A stretch of 64,000 nucleotides of DNA from Liolophura sinensis (Eukaryota > Mollusca > Polyplacophora > Chitonida > Chitonidae), in assembly GCF_032854445.1 (NCBI RefSeq), contig NC_088306.1, forward strand, positions 8,954,193-9,018,192. Direction: 5' to 3'. This document shows positions 22,800 through 34,021 of this stretch, piece after piece; position 1 is the first letter of the stretch; each line of letters starts with the position of its first letter. Made by a program: the position numbers and the translations under genes. The notes below the pieces were generated by a model. It was given only the letters and a program-made list of their open reading frames with translations, was not told the DNA's origin and did no database searches.

Positions 22800-23737
22800 C
22801 AGACACACATATAGGCCTATGTCCAACCATATAGGCCTAGTCTACCAATATTGCAAGAAGACTTTCATGACATACAAAGACAGTCCTAACAAACGTCTAA
22901 CAATGTTCAACATTTGGATACAGATGCATGCGGTAGTTTTTCTATACTAAGCTAACTCCATATTAATCAGCCTGGTCCAGAGTCATTATGTGACAAATGC
23001 ACCTCGTACATTGCCCCACAAGAGGTCAACGGGAAATGGCGAGAGATTTATACGACAACCTTTTAGCGTAGGTTTGCGTCAATGATCCACAACTAAAAGC
23101 TTTCCTCCTGGCAGTCGACCGCCTAATAGCCAATTACAGAAATGGCCTACCAGCCTCACCCTGGAAGATAAAAACATTTCTGCTCACACTTACGGTGAAC
23201 TAGCCAGTTGAAATTCGCCCCAGACGTAATTTGCTGAAATTTGTTTATCTGACGTGTTTTTCGCAAAAGGACGTTAAGTAATTACAATCAATATCACTGA
23301 AAGAGGGCGGTAAATAAAATCCGAGTAAATAAATCACTAAATCGGCGTCGGGAAACGATTGATAACAATTTGTTTTCACGGCCTTTTCAAAAGTGAAGCT
23401 ATTAGTTAATTACAATCAATATGACTGAAAAGGAACCAATTACCAATTAGACTAAAAAAAACACCCTGACCGCCATCAAGGAAACAACCGAAAACAAATC
23501 GTTGTCAGGCTCCTGTTATTCAGGTGATTTACCGATCAGTTATTGGCATTAAGACTGAGTATATCTATATCGTTTTCCAGGATACCTATACCTTTTTCAT
23601 TGTTGATTGCATGTTCGAATCTAGCTGGAACTATTTTTCCTTACGTGAGGAAAATAAATTTCTACCTCTAAAACCTGATCGTTTTCATTCTTGGTATAGT
23701 TGTTCACACGTTTCGTACATGCACCCTAAGGATTCCT
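22800..23737. other. Intergenic stretch, no gene recognised
   Basis: A short direct repeat CATATAGGCCTA occurs twice near 22808-22837, and GCTATTAGTTAATTACAATCAATATGACTG at 23398-23427 echoes GTTAAGTAATTACAATC at 23274. No gene seen. Confidence 0.4.
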
Positions 23738-23799
23738 TCATATGACTGAAAAATTGTTGAGTAGGACGTTAAACCCCAAGCACTCACTCACTCACTCAC
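23738..23799 (+). mobile_element. SINE family 2, 3' fragment
   Basis: CATATGACTGAAAAATTGTT followed by GAGTAGGACGTTAAACCCCA and (CACT)n, the same 3' end as the element at 20035-20345 in opposite orientation. Confidence 0.75.
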
Positions 23800-23884
23800 A
23801 CGTTTCGAGGGTTTTGAAAGTCGCATTCACAACAAAAGCGGGCTTTAACGCGGACTAATTTTGAACTTCATGTTAAACCGTGTG

Positions 23885-26055
23885 ACGACTCGAGACTGAC
23901 TCCAGAATGTGTCTTACAGAATGCGATCGTAGTATTGTAACTACCACCGCAAAAGGTGTTTAACATGTGCAAGCAGCCCCAGACCGTGTGAACGCTTGTG
24001 TTCTCAGTTCAGACACATGGGCCACGTCGGTTAAACTGTCTCAGTTGAGACATGTAATGAGCGTTTGAGCACCATGTGGTATAGAATGTCTCAGTTCATG
24101 CAAATAACCATGGATTCCAGACAGATCTAGATCCTCTCAGTCCAGACACATTACCATTGACTCCAGACCGTGTTAATATCTGAGCGTCATGAGGTCTAGA
24201 TTATCACAGTTCAGACGCATATCCATTGACTCCAGACCGTGTTAATATCTGAGCGTCATGAGGTCTAGATTGTCACAGTTCAGACGCATATCCATTGACT
24301 CCAGACCGTGTTAATATCTGAGCGTCATGAGGTCTAGATTGTCACAGTTCAGACGCATATCCATTGACTCCAGACCGTGTTAATATCTGACCGTCATGAG
24401 GTCCAGACAGGTACAGCTCGGAACCTTGTGAGAGGGCCATGTGGCCTAGACTATCTCAACTGAGACACATAACAATGGACCCCACAGGGAGTGACCGCTC
24501 GCGAACCATGTGGACTAGGCTGCCTCAGTTCAGACATATAACCAATGACTCCAGGACTCTCTCAGTTCAAACACATTACCATTGACTTCAGAATGCTCGT
24601 GGGCCATATTGTCTAGACTGTCTCAGTTTAGACACACAAGCACGGACCCCAGACCGTGTAAACGCTCACGAGCCGTGTGGTCCAAACTGCCTCAGCTCAG
24701 ACACATAACCATTGACACCAGACCGTGTGAGTGATTGAACATCACATGGCGTACACTTTCTCAGTTCAGACACATGACCATTGACTCCAGGCAGAGTGAC
24801 CGCTCGTGAGCCATGTGATCTAGACTGCCTCAGTTCAGACATATAACCAATGACTCCAGGACTCTCTCAGTTCAAACACATAACCACTGACTTCAGGACG
24901 CTCGTGGGCCATATTGTCTAGACTGTCTCAGTTTAGACACACAAGCACGGACCCCAGACCGTGTAAACGCTCACGAGCCGTGTGGTCCAAACTGCCTCAG
25001 CTCAGATACATAACCATTGACACCGTGTAACCGTGTAAGTGATTGAACACCACGTGGCGTACACTTTCTCAGTTCAGACACATGACCATTGACTCCCGAC
25101 AGAGTGACCACTCACGAGCCATGTGACTGTCTCAGACACATAACCATTGACTTCAGAGTGCTCTTGGGTCATGTTGTCTAGACTGTCTCAGTTCCGTCAC
25201 ATAACCTTTGACTCCAGACCTTGTGAACGCTCGTGGGCCATGTGGTTTAAACTGCCTCAGTTCAGACACATAACCATTGACTCCAGAGTGCGTGAGTGAT
25301 TGAACGTCACGCGGCGTACACTTCCTCAGTTCAGACACATAACCATTGACACCAGATCATGTGAGTGATTGAACGTCACGCGGCGTACACTGTCTCAGTT
25401 CAGGCACACAACCGTTGACTCTAGACAGTGTGAGTGTTGGAGTGCCACGTGGTCAAGACTGTCTCGGTTCAGAGCTTTGACTATTGACTCCAGACACTGT
25501 GAGTGTTGGTGTGCCATGTGGCCTAGATTCTCTCGGCTCAGAGCTTTAACTATTGACTCCAGCCAGTGTGAGTGTTGGAGTGCCACGTGGTCAAGACTGT
25601 CTCGCTTCAGAGCTTTAACTATTGACTCCAGACACTGTGAGTGTTGGAGTGCCACGTGGCCTAGGTTCTCTCGGCTCAGAGCTTTAACTATTGACTCCAG
25701 ACACTGTGAGTGTTGGAGTGCCACGTGGTCTAGACTGTCTCGGTTTAGAGCTTTAACTATTGACTCTAGACGGTGTGAGTATTGGAGTGTCATGTGGCCT
25801 AGATTCTCTCGGCTCAGAGCTTTAACTATTGACTCCAGACAGTGTCAGTGTTGGAATGCCACGTGGTCTAGACTGTCTCGGTTCAGAGCTTTAACTATTG
25901 ACTCCAGGCCGTGTGAGTGTTGGAGTGCCACGTGGTCTAGACTGTCTCGGTTCAGAGCCTTGACTCCTAGACTCCAGGCCGTGTGAACTCTCACGTGCCA
26001 TATGGTCCAGACTGTCTCAGTTCACACAAATGAATATTGACTCCCCACCGGGCCA
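23885..26055. repeat. Large 69-bp minisatellite with higher-order structure, about 2.2 kb
   Basis: Units share ATTGACTCCAGACxGTGTGA, a CATGTGGxCTAGACTGTCTC block and CAGTTCAGACACATAACC. Three domains are visible: nearly perfect 69-bp units at 24130-24400; a ~305-bp higher-order repeat at about 24550-25150 (GGACTCTCTCAG at 24554 and 24859); and at 25430-25990 alternating 69-bp variants that form a 138-bp dimer. In the last part frames are open on both strands (205 codons on +, 132 on -), because the period is 23 codons and stops are absent from the unit. No gene evidence accompanies them. Confidence 0.95.
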
Positions 26056-27045
26056 TTATGGCCATCCCATGTGAAAACAACGATTAAATAATGTTTTTTT
26101 CAGACATAGATTTCTGTCCCAGACGTCACTGTTACCGCTCATCTAAACATTTTACGTCATCCTGGAAATTCTGCTTGATGTCGGTACTCTTAGAAAAGTA
26201 AGACTTCTTCGCTGACACATTTGTGAAACAATCACCGAACTCCAGCAACCATTGAAGCCTGTGTTCTATAAGCGCGCTTTGGTTGGTTAATGGTTCTTCT
26301 GACCCCTTTGAGAAAAATTGGGCTCAATAAAAGGAATTTATAGCGGGTTTATTGAGCAGTATTTAAACTTTGCTGAGAGTTTAATTTCACTTCCTCCAGT
26401 GTGTTAGTTTTATGCCATTATCGACGAAACCTTTTGCCAGAGCTCAATCAAAGGCCACATAACGCACCGCCATGCTGTAGTTGTGTGGCCTTTATGTTAC
26501 AACAGTATTATTTCGAAGAGTTTGGGTGGCGTAGTCAAGTTCCATAACCCCGGGTAACCGTTTATCGTAAAAGCCGATCGGTGCTTATTTTGAATTCTAG
26601 GTGAATGCAGATATGTGTATCAATGTATCAAGATATGTTCCAAATTAATGAGGAGGAATCCTCTAGTTGACTAGTATATACATTTATTTATTCAGAAGGT
26701 CACGAGAACGAAATAAATTCATCAGAAGGACCCCATTTGAGGTACAAACAATACATTTGCCTGCATTCTGTTCGTATTATTTCAATCAGATTATGTTCCT
26801 TTGGTTTTCTAATAAACATTTCAGTGGATACATTTATTTATAAAGGTAGAATTATGGAACTGTTAGTAATTATTCCATGAGGATACAGTTAAATTGCCAC
26901 ATAAGGTTTCCAGCTCTCTGGTTTTACCTGGACGGCTTTCGGGAGGAAGCAATAGAACCCCACACCTCTTAGCACATACGGAGCAAGGAAACTATTTACC
27001 TGTCAACCCACCAATATCATCACTGTTGTTTTCTATGCATATATA
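26056..27045. other. Intergenic stretch, no gene recognised
   Basis: No coding or repeat feature identified. Confidence 0.4.
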
Positions 27046-27047
27046 AT

Positions 27048-27215
27048 GTAAAGCAACGTAATGCAACGTTAGGTAACGTAATATAATGTAATGTAATGGA
27101 AGGTAACATAACTAACGTAACGTAGCTTAATGTAACGTAATGTAACGTAACGTAACATAATGTAATGTAACGTAAAGTAGGGTAAGGTAAGGTAATGTAA
27201 CGTAATAATATAACA
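27048..27215. repeat. Degenerate (GTAACGTAAT)n short tandem repeat
   Basis: About 170 bases of 5- and 10-base units such as TAACG, TAATG and TAACA. The overlapping 72-codon minus-strand ORF rich in Thr, Leu and Tyr is a by-product. Confidence 0.9.
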
Positions 27216-27793
27216 TTTGTTTCAAAAGCTCTTAGCACTGGAATCTTTTAAAGCCAATAGCTGCTAATATTGACATAAAAATTATTATAAATTTGTGACT
27301 CTTGTACATATGTAAATATACAACACGCATTGAAAACGAAAGACAACTACCAATGAAAAATGTACCACTAAAGCCTAGGTTTGATGGGTCACGATATCCA
27401 CAAAGAAGGAGTTCCTAAAATCAGTATCTTTATAGGTTTAGATGTTAGATACTGTGTTAGCCACACGGTTTCTGATCTCTACATTGGCCAATCCAATAAG
27501 CCGTTCCATCAGTCTGCCGATATAAAACTCAATTACATCGCCAGTTCCCCACACGAGATTGGAGAGGAAAACCAAATAATAAAAATGCGTTAGAAATCTC
27601 AGTTGATTTTTGTGCTGGAAGCCAATACAGCGTAACCGCTGTCGAGGGCAGCTTAACGCCCTAGATTAAGCTTTTTGCCTTTCACATCGACATCTTTCTA
27701 GCGTGTTTTTATCTGGTAGCAAAATATGTTAATTTACTGCACGTTGTGTTCAGGCAGGTGCGTTTGACCTGATATATATGTAGGACAAATAAA

Positions 27794-28310
27794 TTCATAC
27801 TTATAATGCTGCCTCACTGAAACGCCATTCCGAAGACACCAGACACGACGCTCCACCCAATCACACTATGCTGACACCCGACTGCCTAGTGCTTGGTCAT
27901 TTTCCTATGCTGACGTTAGTGAAACTGGTATCAAGGTTTTTCACCCAAAATTCTTGTGTTGATTATGAATTCAAATTTATAATACCGCCTCACTGGAACG
28001 CAATACCGAAGACACCACACACAACACCCCACCTAATCACACTACACCGTCACAGTACTTGTCCTCTATCCTACGCTGAACGTCAGTGGAACTGGTATCA
28101 AGGTTACGGACCCAAATTTTTTGTGTTAATTAGAAGTTCAGATTCATAATACTTCCTCAGTGGAACGCAGTACCGAAAACATCGCCCCAACTAATCACAC
28201 TTCGCTGTCACCAAGTCGACTGGTACTTTTGTCTCCATTGCTGAACGTTACTGGACCAAGTTGCAAGGGGTATGGACTGTAAAGTGTTAGGTCAACACTA
28301 GAATGAATCT
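27794..28310. repeat. ~170-bp tandem repeat, three diverged copies
   Basis: Units begin near 27794, 27970 and 28137 with ATAATxCxxCCTCACTGGAACGC and continue through CCGAAGACACC, CACACTxCxCTG, CTGAACGT and AACTGGTATCAAGG. Copies differ by roughly 20-25% by eye. The 93-codon ORF at 27868-28149 crosses units and is not called. Confidence 0.85.
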
Positions 28311-29535
28311 CGAATTTGCATGTTTGCTTGGCAGGGGACCCTCGAAGAGAGTGCAATTCCACCTTAAACGTAAACTACCATGAAGACGTACCTCTGCAGT
28401 ATCTAACCCTTGACGTCAGTTGCATTTTCCTGATAATACGGCCCACGCATGCTACTGCAATTTGTAGAAAATGTAGAATGTAGCAACTAAAATATTTGCC
28501 GTGTGTTATTTGACTGTATAGCTTTAGAATCAGAGTTGAAGAAAAAAGTTGAAAGAAACAAAACTGAAGTGATACAGAAATCACGTGTTCACCTCCCTGA
28601 CTGAAGCCCAAGTGAGGATCAAGTCATGCCTCAGGCTGTGAAATTGTCAGTCTTGGCGTATCGCGAGCTTCACTGAAGCAATAGGCGAGAGGCCAGGTAC
28701 TGGTCGGTCCGATCTCACTACAGTGTCAGCATGCTTTCACTACAGTCGTGATCTGACCGAAATAGCCAATCAATCGAACCTGCTATATTCTCTCTCACAA
28801 TCGTACACATGTGAGTGAAGTGTATCATGTCAGTTACATATTATTGTAATGCTATGTCATAACATGAGCAAAAGTTTAACACAGAAACATGTCACTCTCC
28901 ACTGAAAATATTTATGACGTCATAATTGCCCAATTTGCTTTGGGAAATGCCCTACACTGCACTTGCATGGATTCTTAGCAATACACCCTGGAACTAGTCG
29001 ATCGAATGAACGGTTGTGGAGATGGGCAGACATACAGACACAGAGACAGATAGTTTGAATTATTGTTTAATACGATGCTGTCTCTTATTTGATCAATTTT
29101 GTTTATGGCTCTGTTGTCTGAGAGAATATAAGATATATTTGATATTGAGATACTTTGCCTAAGGTGATATATGTCTAGTTACTAAGTACGTTAATATGAT
29201 AACCACTATAAGGTTACCAATCCTTACATACTCTGATTAATAATTTAACATACTCATCAAGAACCAGTAAGCCAAATTGCCCATGGACTTATAATGGGTA
29301 ATAGGACTAATGGGCTGAGATCTTATCAACTGTATAGAGCTAACAACCCACAACATCAAAGACCGACATTTTCTCTTTAACAAGAGGAAGCAACCACACT
29401 GTACGCAATACGCCTATACAGACGAGTATAATGCAGAACAGACACAAGATACAGTAGTGGTATCAAGATTGCTTTCGGCTACAGACGATGTTCAGGAAAC
29501 ATATCTTGCCGGACCTTGAGGCTTACGTCTCTGTC
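28311..29535. other. Intergenic stretch, no gene recognised
   Basis: No supported feature. Confidence 0.4.
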
Positions 29536-29538
29536 TGG

Positions 29539-29790
29539 TCACTGATCCACCTCACGGTGCCATCCATTAGCGAGAAACAACGGGATATCCATCAGACATG
29601 AGCAGTGCAGTACAATGCCGTCTCTGTCTAAGTCTTCTGAGATAACACAGGCGAAACGCTCCGGGGTACCTATGGCATTTCCAATTCCACGAAGGGATAA
29701 GAGGAGCTGGACTGGTCTTGACAGCAAACTGTACCCTAAAATAGATATCTTCATGGTTTTCTTTAAGCTAAGAATCTTGCGGTTGCACAA
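29539..29790 (-). CDS. Possible orphan exon of unknown function (weak)
   Basis: An 83-codon minus-strand frame whose composition looks more protein-like than its neighbours (blocks LSLRGIGNAIGTPERFACVI and DGIVLHCSCLMDIPLF). An acceptor-like TATTTTAG lies at about 29737-29744 and a donor-like GTGAGG at about 29553-29558. The pattern faintly recalls the core of phosphotyrosine-binding (PTB) domains (GVG...FAFIM...CHVFWC), but no partner exon was found. Chance is a serious alternative. Confidence 0.15.
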   Translation of the reverse strand: MCNRKILSLKKTMKISILGYSLLSRPVQLLLSLRGIGNAIGTPERFACVISEDLDRDGIVLHCSCLMDIPLFLANGWHREVDQ

Positions 29791-29899
29791 AAACGTGGTA
29801 TTTTATTCTGAAATGTCTCTCCCTGGTCTTCGTTTATTGTTCACAGGAGGCAAAATGTGCTTGGCTTTTATATTATATCTAAGATTCTGGATCTAACTT

Positions 29900-31755
29900 T
29901 TAAAATGAGAGGAGAATTCGAAGGCTGTGTCACATGTGCACGGCTTTTTTAGGCTTGCCGGACAGACTGACTGATTGGTTGTTGGACTGCTCATTGTTTA
30001 ATACCGTATAAAGTTTCATGAAAAGAGAGAGCCAGAGTAACGAACATGCTTTTACCATGCAATATACAAAGCTCCTGACTTAGAGGGGTATTGAAAGAAG
30101 CAATGGTTAGATTCGAGCGAGCAGTCTCATAAACCACATCCTAGTCTTGAAAATGGTCTTGCACCTAGGCGTCAGAACAGACATTTGTATACTAATTGTC
30201 AGCTAAGATTCCAGGTAATTAACAGCAAGGTCACTTCCCAAAAAAACATCCCACACAAGGCATCAAAGATGTAAGAAAGCACATGAAGGGTAAAAGCCCC
30301 CTAACGAACATTAAGCAAAAACCAGCAAAACGGTCAGACGAGCGAAGGTGCCCACTTCTTGTCACCAATATTACGTGAGCAATGAATACGCGGAAATATC
30401 GAGGCTGCGGTTCAAAGGTAACCACGCACATCATATGAACGTATGAACCCGACCCACTGTAAGTAAGGTGTTCGAAACCAATTCGGTCTGAGAATAATGA
30501 ATTGGCTGTAACTTTTCACAGAAACAAAAAGACGCACATGAAGGGATCAATCTCCTGTTCGTGATTTCTCAACATTTTTCTTCTTATCGTTAGCTCTTAA
30601 AGTGGCCAGGAAAAAAGGGTTTACGTCAAGGAAAAAATTTACCCCAAAAAATGGGCGTGGTGATCGCTCAACATTTCCTGTCTACTTAAGCCAGTTCCAA
30701 GCTGTCTAAAAACGCATCATTCGATACAGTGATTGTGAAAGACCTCCTTGCTTGACACGCGCAGTCTAACAAAAGCTGTGCCGTATTACAAAAAGAATAA
30801 AGGAGCAGACCACTCGGACCGACTTGTTTTCTGTATGCTCTCTGTGAGGAATTAATTGTAAGTAATGGCGATGACTTTTCTGGAAAACAAATGAATCCTT
30901 AGTCCGAAAGGATCGCATCTTTTACTTATTTCCTGTTGACGTGCATAAAATTAATTCATCTTCCACTACATGCGTTCAGAAAGTGTTTTACTTGGTCAAC
31001 TGTTTAATATCGAAGTGGCAAGGAAAAAAGCCTTTCATCAATCAGATCTTAAAAATGATTTCTACATACATTATGTCTTTGACTTGTAGAGTTGGTGACA
31101 TACAACGAAGAATGAGCTAAGGTGATAACAAGAAAAAATGCAGATAATCCAGGACAATGTCTTTTATCTATTTGCTTTTGGACAGATAATTTTTACTTTA
31201 TGTTAGCACAAAAAGGCGTAATTGTTCACAAAAACAGTCCATTCTAATTTATAACCTTTGTTTCATACAAGTTTGGTGAATCCGGCCATGTGGTAACTGT
31301 GTTTCTTATCCATATTTGGTTGATGGTCTCTTGGTAAATCCTTCATTAAACCATCGGCCATGTTTCACAGGATTGTTTTCAAAGCGGGAAATTGTCTTAA
31401 TGGGTGGAAATCTTCAGCATTACTTCGGTCATATAATTGTAGCAGAAAGTACCCAATGCTGATATATTTATTGTGCTATCTCACTGTAACACATTACACA
31501 ATTACCCAGAAATGTATTCTCACTTTGTCTATTATCTTATTATATGCGCTAAGCTTGGGCAATACGAAGATTTTTATCTAATTGTCTCAGATATAACCTG
31601 TCTCGGGATCGAACCCCCCGTCCCAGCTTACTGGCCTTCACTTGGATACTCAGTCACTCAGTTATAGCTCATGTACAAAAATCCAATCTCACATTTTTTT
31701 CTGATTTCGGGGCGCCACAATATTGAACATTTTTCTTGTTGCGCCGGATCTTAAA
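29900..31755. other. Intergenic stretch; one SINE-like head
   Basis: No gene recognised. At about 31600-31665 the minus strand reads GGTTCGATCCCGAGAC, a perfect polymerase III B box, but no matching A box at tRNA spacing was found, so it is more likely a SINE head than a tRNA gene. Confidence 0.4.
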
Positions 31756-31759
31756 AATA

Positions 31760-31852
31760 TAGTACCCAGATTCCTCCCGACATTATGTTGACCGCCGTCG
31801 TACAAGTGAAATACTCGTGAGTGCAGTGTAAAGTACTAATCAAATAGTTAAA
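31760..31852 (+). mobile_element. SINE family 1, 3' fragment, diverged
   Basis: GATTCCTCCCGACATTATG, then GCCGTCGTACAAGTGAAATA and an AATCAAATAGTTAAATAG tail. Confidence 0.85.
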
Positions 31853-32104
31853 TAGATGAAAAAACTTTTTCCTCTCTTCAAAGCAGAGACTTTTTAAAAA
31901 AGAAATCCAAAGACTTTTTAAAGCTCCGCGTCATCGACATTATAATTACTTCTTTTAGTTTTTGTAATCTTTTTTATTTAACTGGCCGAACAGAGATAAC
32001 CATTTGGCATTTAACTGGATGTATAGAGGGCAACACTTGGCACTTACCCTGCTGGCTTTTATTACGTCAGTTGTCATAGAACTTTTGTTTACATGTAGCT
32101 CGCA

Positions 32105-32508
32105 TAATGTCCACTTTTACAGCACTTGTGTTCTGACTGCCTGTTACTGGACTGGTGTTCTGGCCTGACAATGCCTGCTGTTAGAGGATTAGTGTTCTGT
32201 CTGGATAATGTCCATTTTTACAGCACTGGTGTCTTGACTGGCACAATGTCTGCTGTTAGAGGACTGGTGTTCTGGTTGGATAATGTCTGCTGTTACAGGA
32301 TTGGTGTTCTAGCTGGCATAATGTCCACTTTCACAGCACTGGTGTTTTGACTGATACAGTGTCTGAGGTTAGAGGATTGGTGTTCTGGTTGGATAATGTC
32401 TGCTGTTACAGGATTGGTGTTCTAGCTGGTATAAGGTCGGCTGATACAGGATTGGTGTTCTAGCTGGTATAAGGTCGGCTGATACAGGATTGGTGTTCTA
32501 GCTGATAG
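32105..32508. repeat. 38-40 bp minisatellite, about 10 diverged copies
   Basis: Units carry GGATTGGTGTTCTAGCTGG or ACTGGTGTTxTGACTGG followed by ATAATGTCxGCTGTTAGA. The last two units (AAGGTCGGCTGATACA) are nearly identical, the earlier ones more diverged. The 74-codon ORF is an artefact. Confidence 0.88.
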
Positions 32509-33411
32509 AAAATAGTACGAACAGGATGTTATTAATAATGGTGCGTCATTAATGGTGCAATAACTCATTAACGAAGGCTATGTACACATACCTACATTTT
32601 ACTATGGCTATGTAATTTTTATCATATACATCAATACAATATTGCGTGATACTCTCAACATAGGTTTTACAAAACTATACATTTAGAACTAAAACTGCAC
32701 ACTTAAACTAAGGACAAGGAACTTGTGGATTGCCTCACTCCTATTGTTCGTGAAGCCTTCGTCATTAAAACACGCGAGACTCGTGTAGCCGTTTGCGCAG
32801 CGCAGCGTTCTTTGAAGACCACTTGTCTCTCAGAAGTATTGTGTGCATATCTTGACCATGTCCTTACACAAAAATCAAATACATCAATAAATTAAATATA
32901 TATTTCCCAACTAATAGTTTTCCTTTCACCGGCATTTATTTTTTTTTCTTCTAATTATTTGCAGAAATATTAACTCACAGAGATCCTGGGTGCAGACGAA
33001 GATTAATTTTGTTGACCTCATAATGTGACATTGATGAACACCTGAGACGTATTAAACTTGTTATTGCAGCGTACAGGTTTATTAATACACATTAATACAC
33101 AGAAGTACTCATCCATTATCTGAACCTCCGTGAATTCAGACTGATAGTATATCCTTTCATCACCAAATCACAGACGGCTATGAAACACCGCACCGCTGTT
33201 CTAATGGCGCCAAATCCAGGCTGGGTAATTGTGCGCTCCAGACTGAAAGCACCTGGTCATCCTATCTGGGAGCAGCTTTAATTGTCAGTAGTATTAAATG
33301 GACATACTCCTAATGATTTCTCGTCGTATCCTTTCCGTCAACGTCAACAAAATGAACAATGTTCTTCGTCACTTCGAAAGAATATAAGATACTAATTGTT
33401 CTTATGTTGCA
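32509..33411. other. Intergenic stretch, no gene recognised
   Basis: CTTTGAAGACCACTTGTCT at 32811-32829 echoes CTTTGAAGACCACGTGTCT at 3510-3528; the shared context is short. Nothing else recognised. Confidence 0.4.
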
Positions 33412-33659
33412 AAAATGTCACCACGAGACGTCTGCCCACCAATGTCACCACAAGACGTCTACACACCAATGTCAACACGAGACGTCTGCGCATCAGTGTC
33501 ACCACGAGACGTCTGCGCACCAATGTCACCACGAGACGTCTGCGCACCAATGTCACCACGAGACGTCTGCGCATTTATGTCAACACGAGACGTCTGTACA
33601 CCAATGTCAACACGAGACGTCTGTGCACCAATGTCAACACGAGACGTTTGCGCACCAAT
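33412..33659. repeat. 27-bp minisatellite, left part (about 9 copies)
   Basis: Units AATGTCACCACGAGACGTCT plus GCGCACC. Each carries the palindrome AGACGTCT. All three plus-strand frames and one minus frame stay open because 27 is a multiple of three and the unit lacks stops, producing ORFs of 60-186 codons that are not genes. The array is interrupted at 33659 by a transposon and resumes at 35498. Confidence 0.95.
33656..33659. other. Target-site duplication CAAT, left copy
   Basis: CAAT directly precedes the left terminal repeat and recurs at 35498-35501 directly after the right one. The uninterrupted minisatellite unit has a single CAAT here, so four bases were duplicated. Confidence 0.85.
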
Positions 33660-33847
33660 CTCCTGTCATCTGGAAAAACCTAGTAAGTCAAATTTTGGTG
33701 AAAAATGAGTTAGGCCCACAACTGGACTTGCTATGTTTTTCTCTTTCATTTCATCCAGGTAAAGTGTGTGAAAGTCCCTCCTGTTGGGAATTTTTGATCT
33801 TGAAGAACCTAGTAAGTCAATATCATGTGGAAAAATACCACATAGTC

Positions 33848-33895
33848 ATCTGGGAAAACCTAGTAATTCGTCTTGCTAGGTTTTTCCAGATCAAT
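33848..33895. repeat. Internal inverted repeat of the transposon terminal motif
   Basis: CTGGGAAAACCTAGTAA faces TTGCTAGGTTTTTCCAG across about 7 bases, forming a near-perfect hairpin inside the left subterminal region. Confidence 0.8.
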
Positions 33896-34021
33896 GTACG
33901 ACTACATGTCACTTACTAGGTTCTACAAGATCAAAAGCTCTCAACAGGAATCGCTTTCACACTTTTTACCTGGATCAATTGAAAGGGAAAAACATAGCAA
34001 GTCAAATTATTTCTCATATGA

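Noticed and set aside
25369-25986. 205-codon ORF and its 132-codon antisense partner
   Set aside because: Both follow from the 69-bp minisatellite; open frames on both strands show lack of coding constraint.
23885-26055. CRISPR-like repeat array
   Set aside because: No spacers of unrelated sequence between repeats; it is a eukaryotic minisatellite in a SINE- and intron-bearing genome.
31600-31665. Possible tRNA gene (minus strand GGTTCGATCCC)
   Set aside because: B box only; no A box at proper distance and no cloverleaf. More likely a SINE head.
33359-33919. 186-codon His-Glu-Thr repeat ORF and two overlapping repeat ORFs
   Set aside because: Products of the 27-bp array; the longest runs across the transposon boundary, so it is not an ancestral gene.
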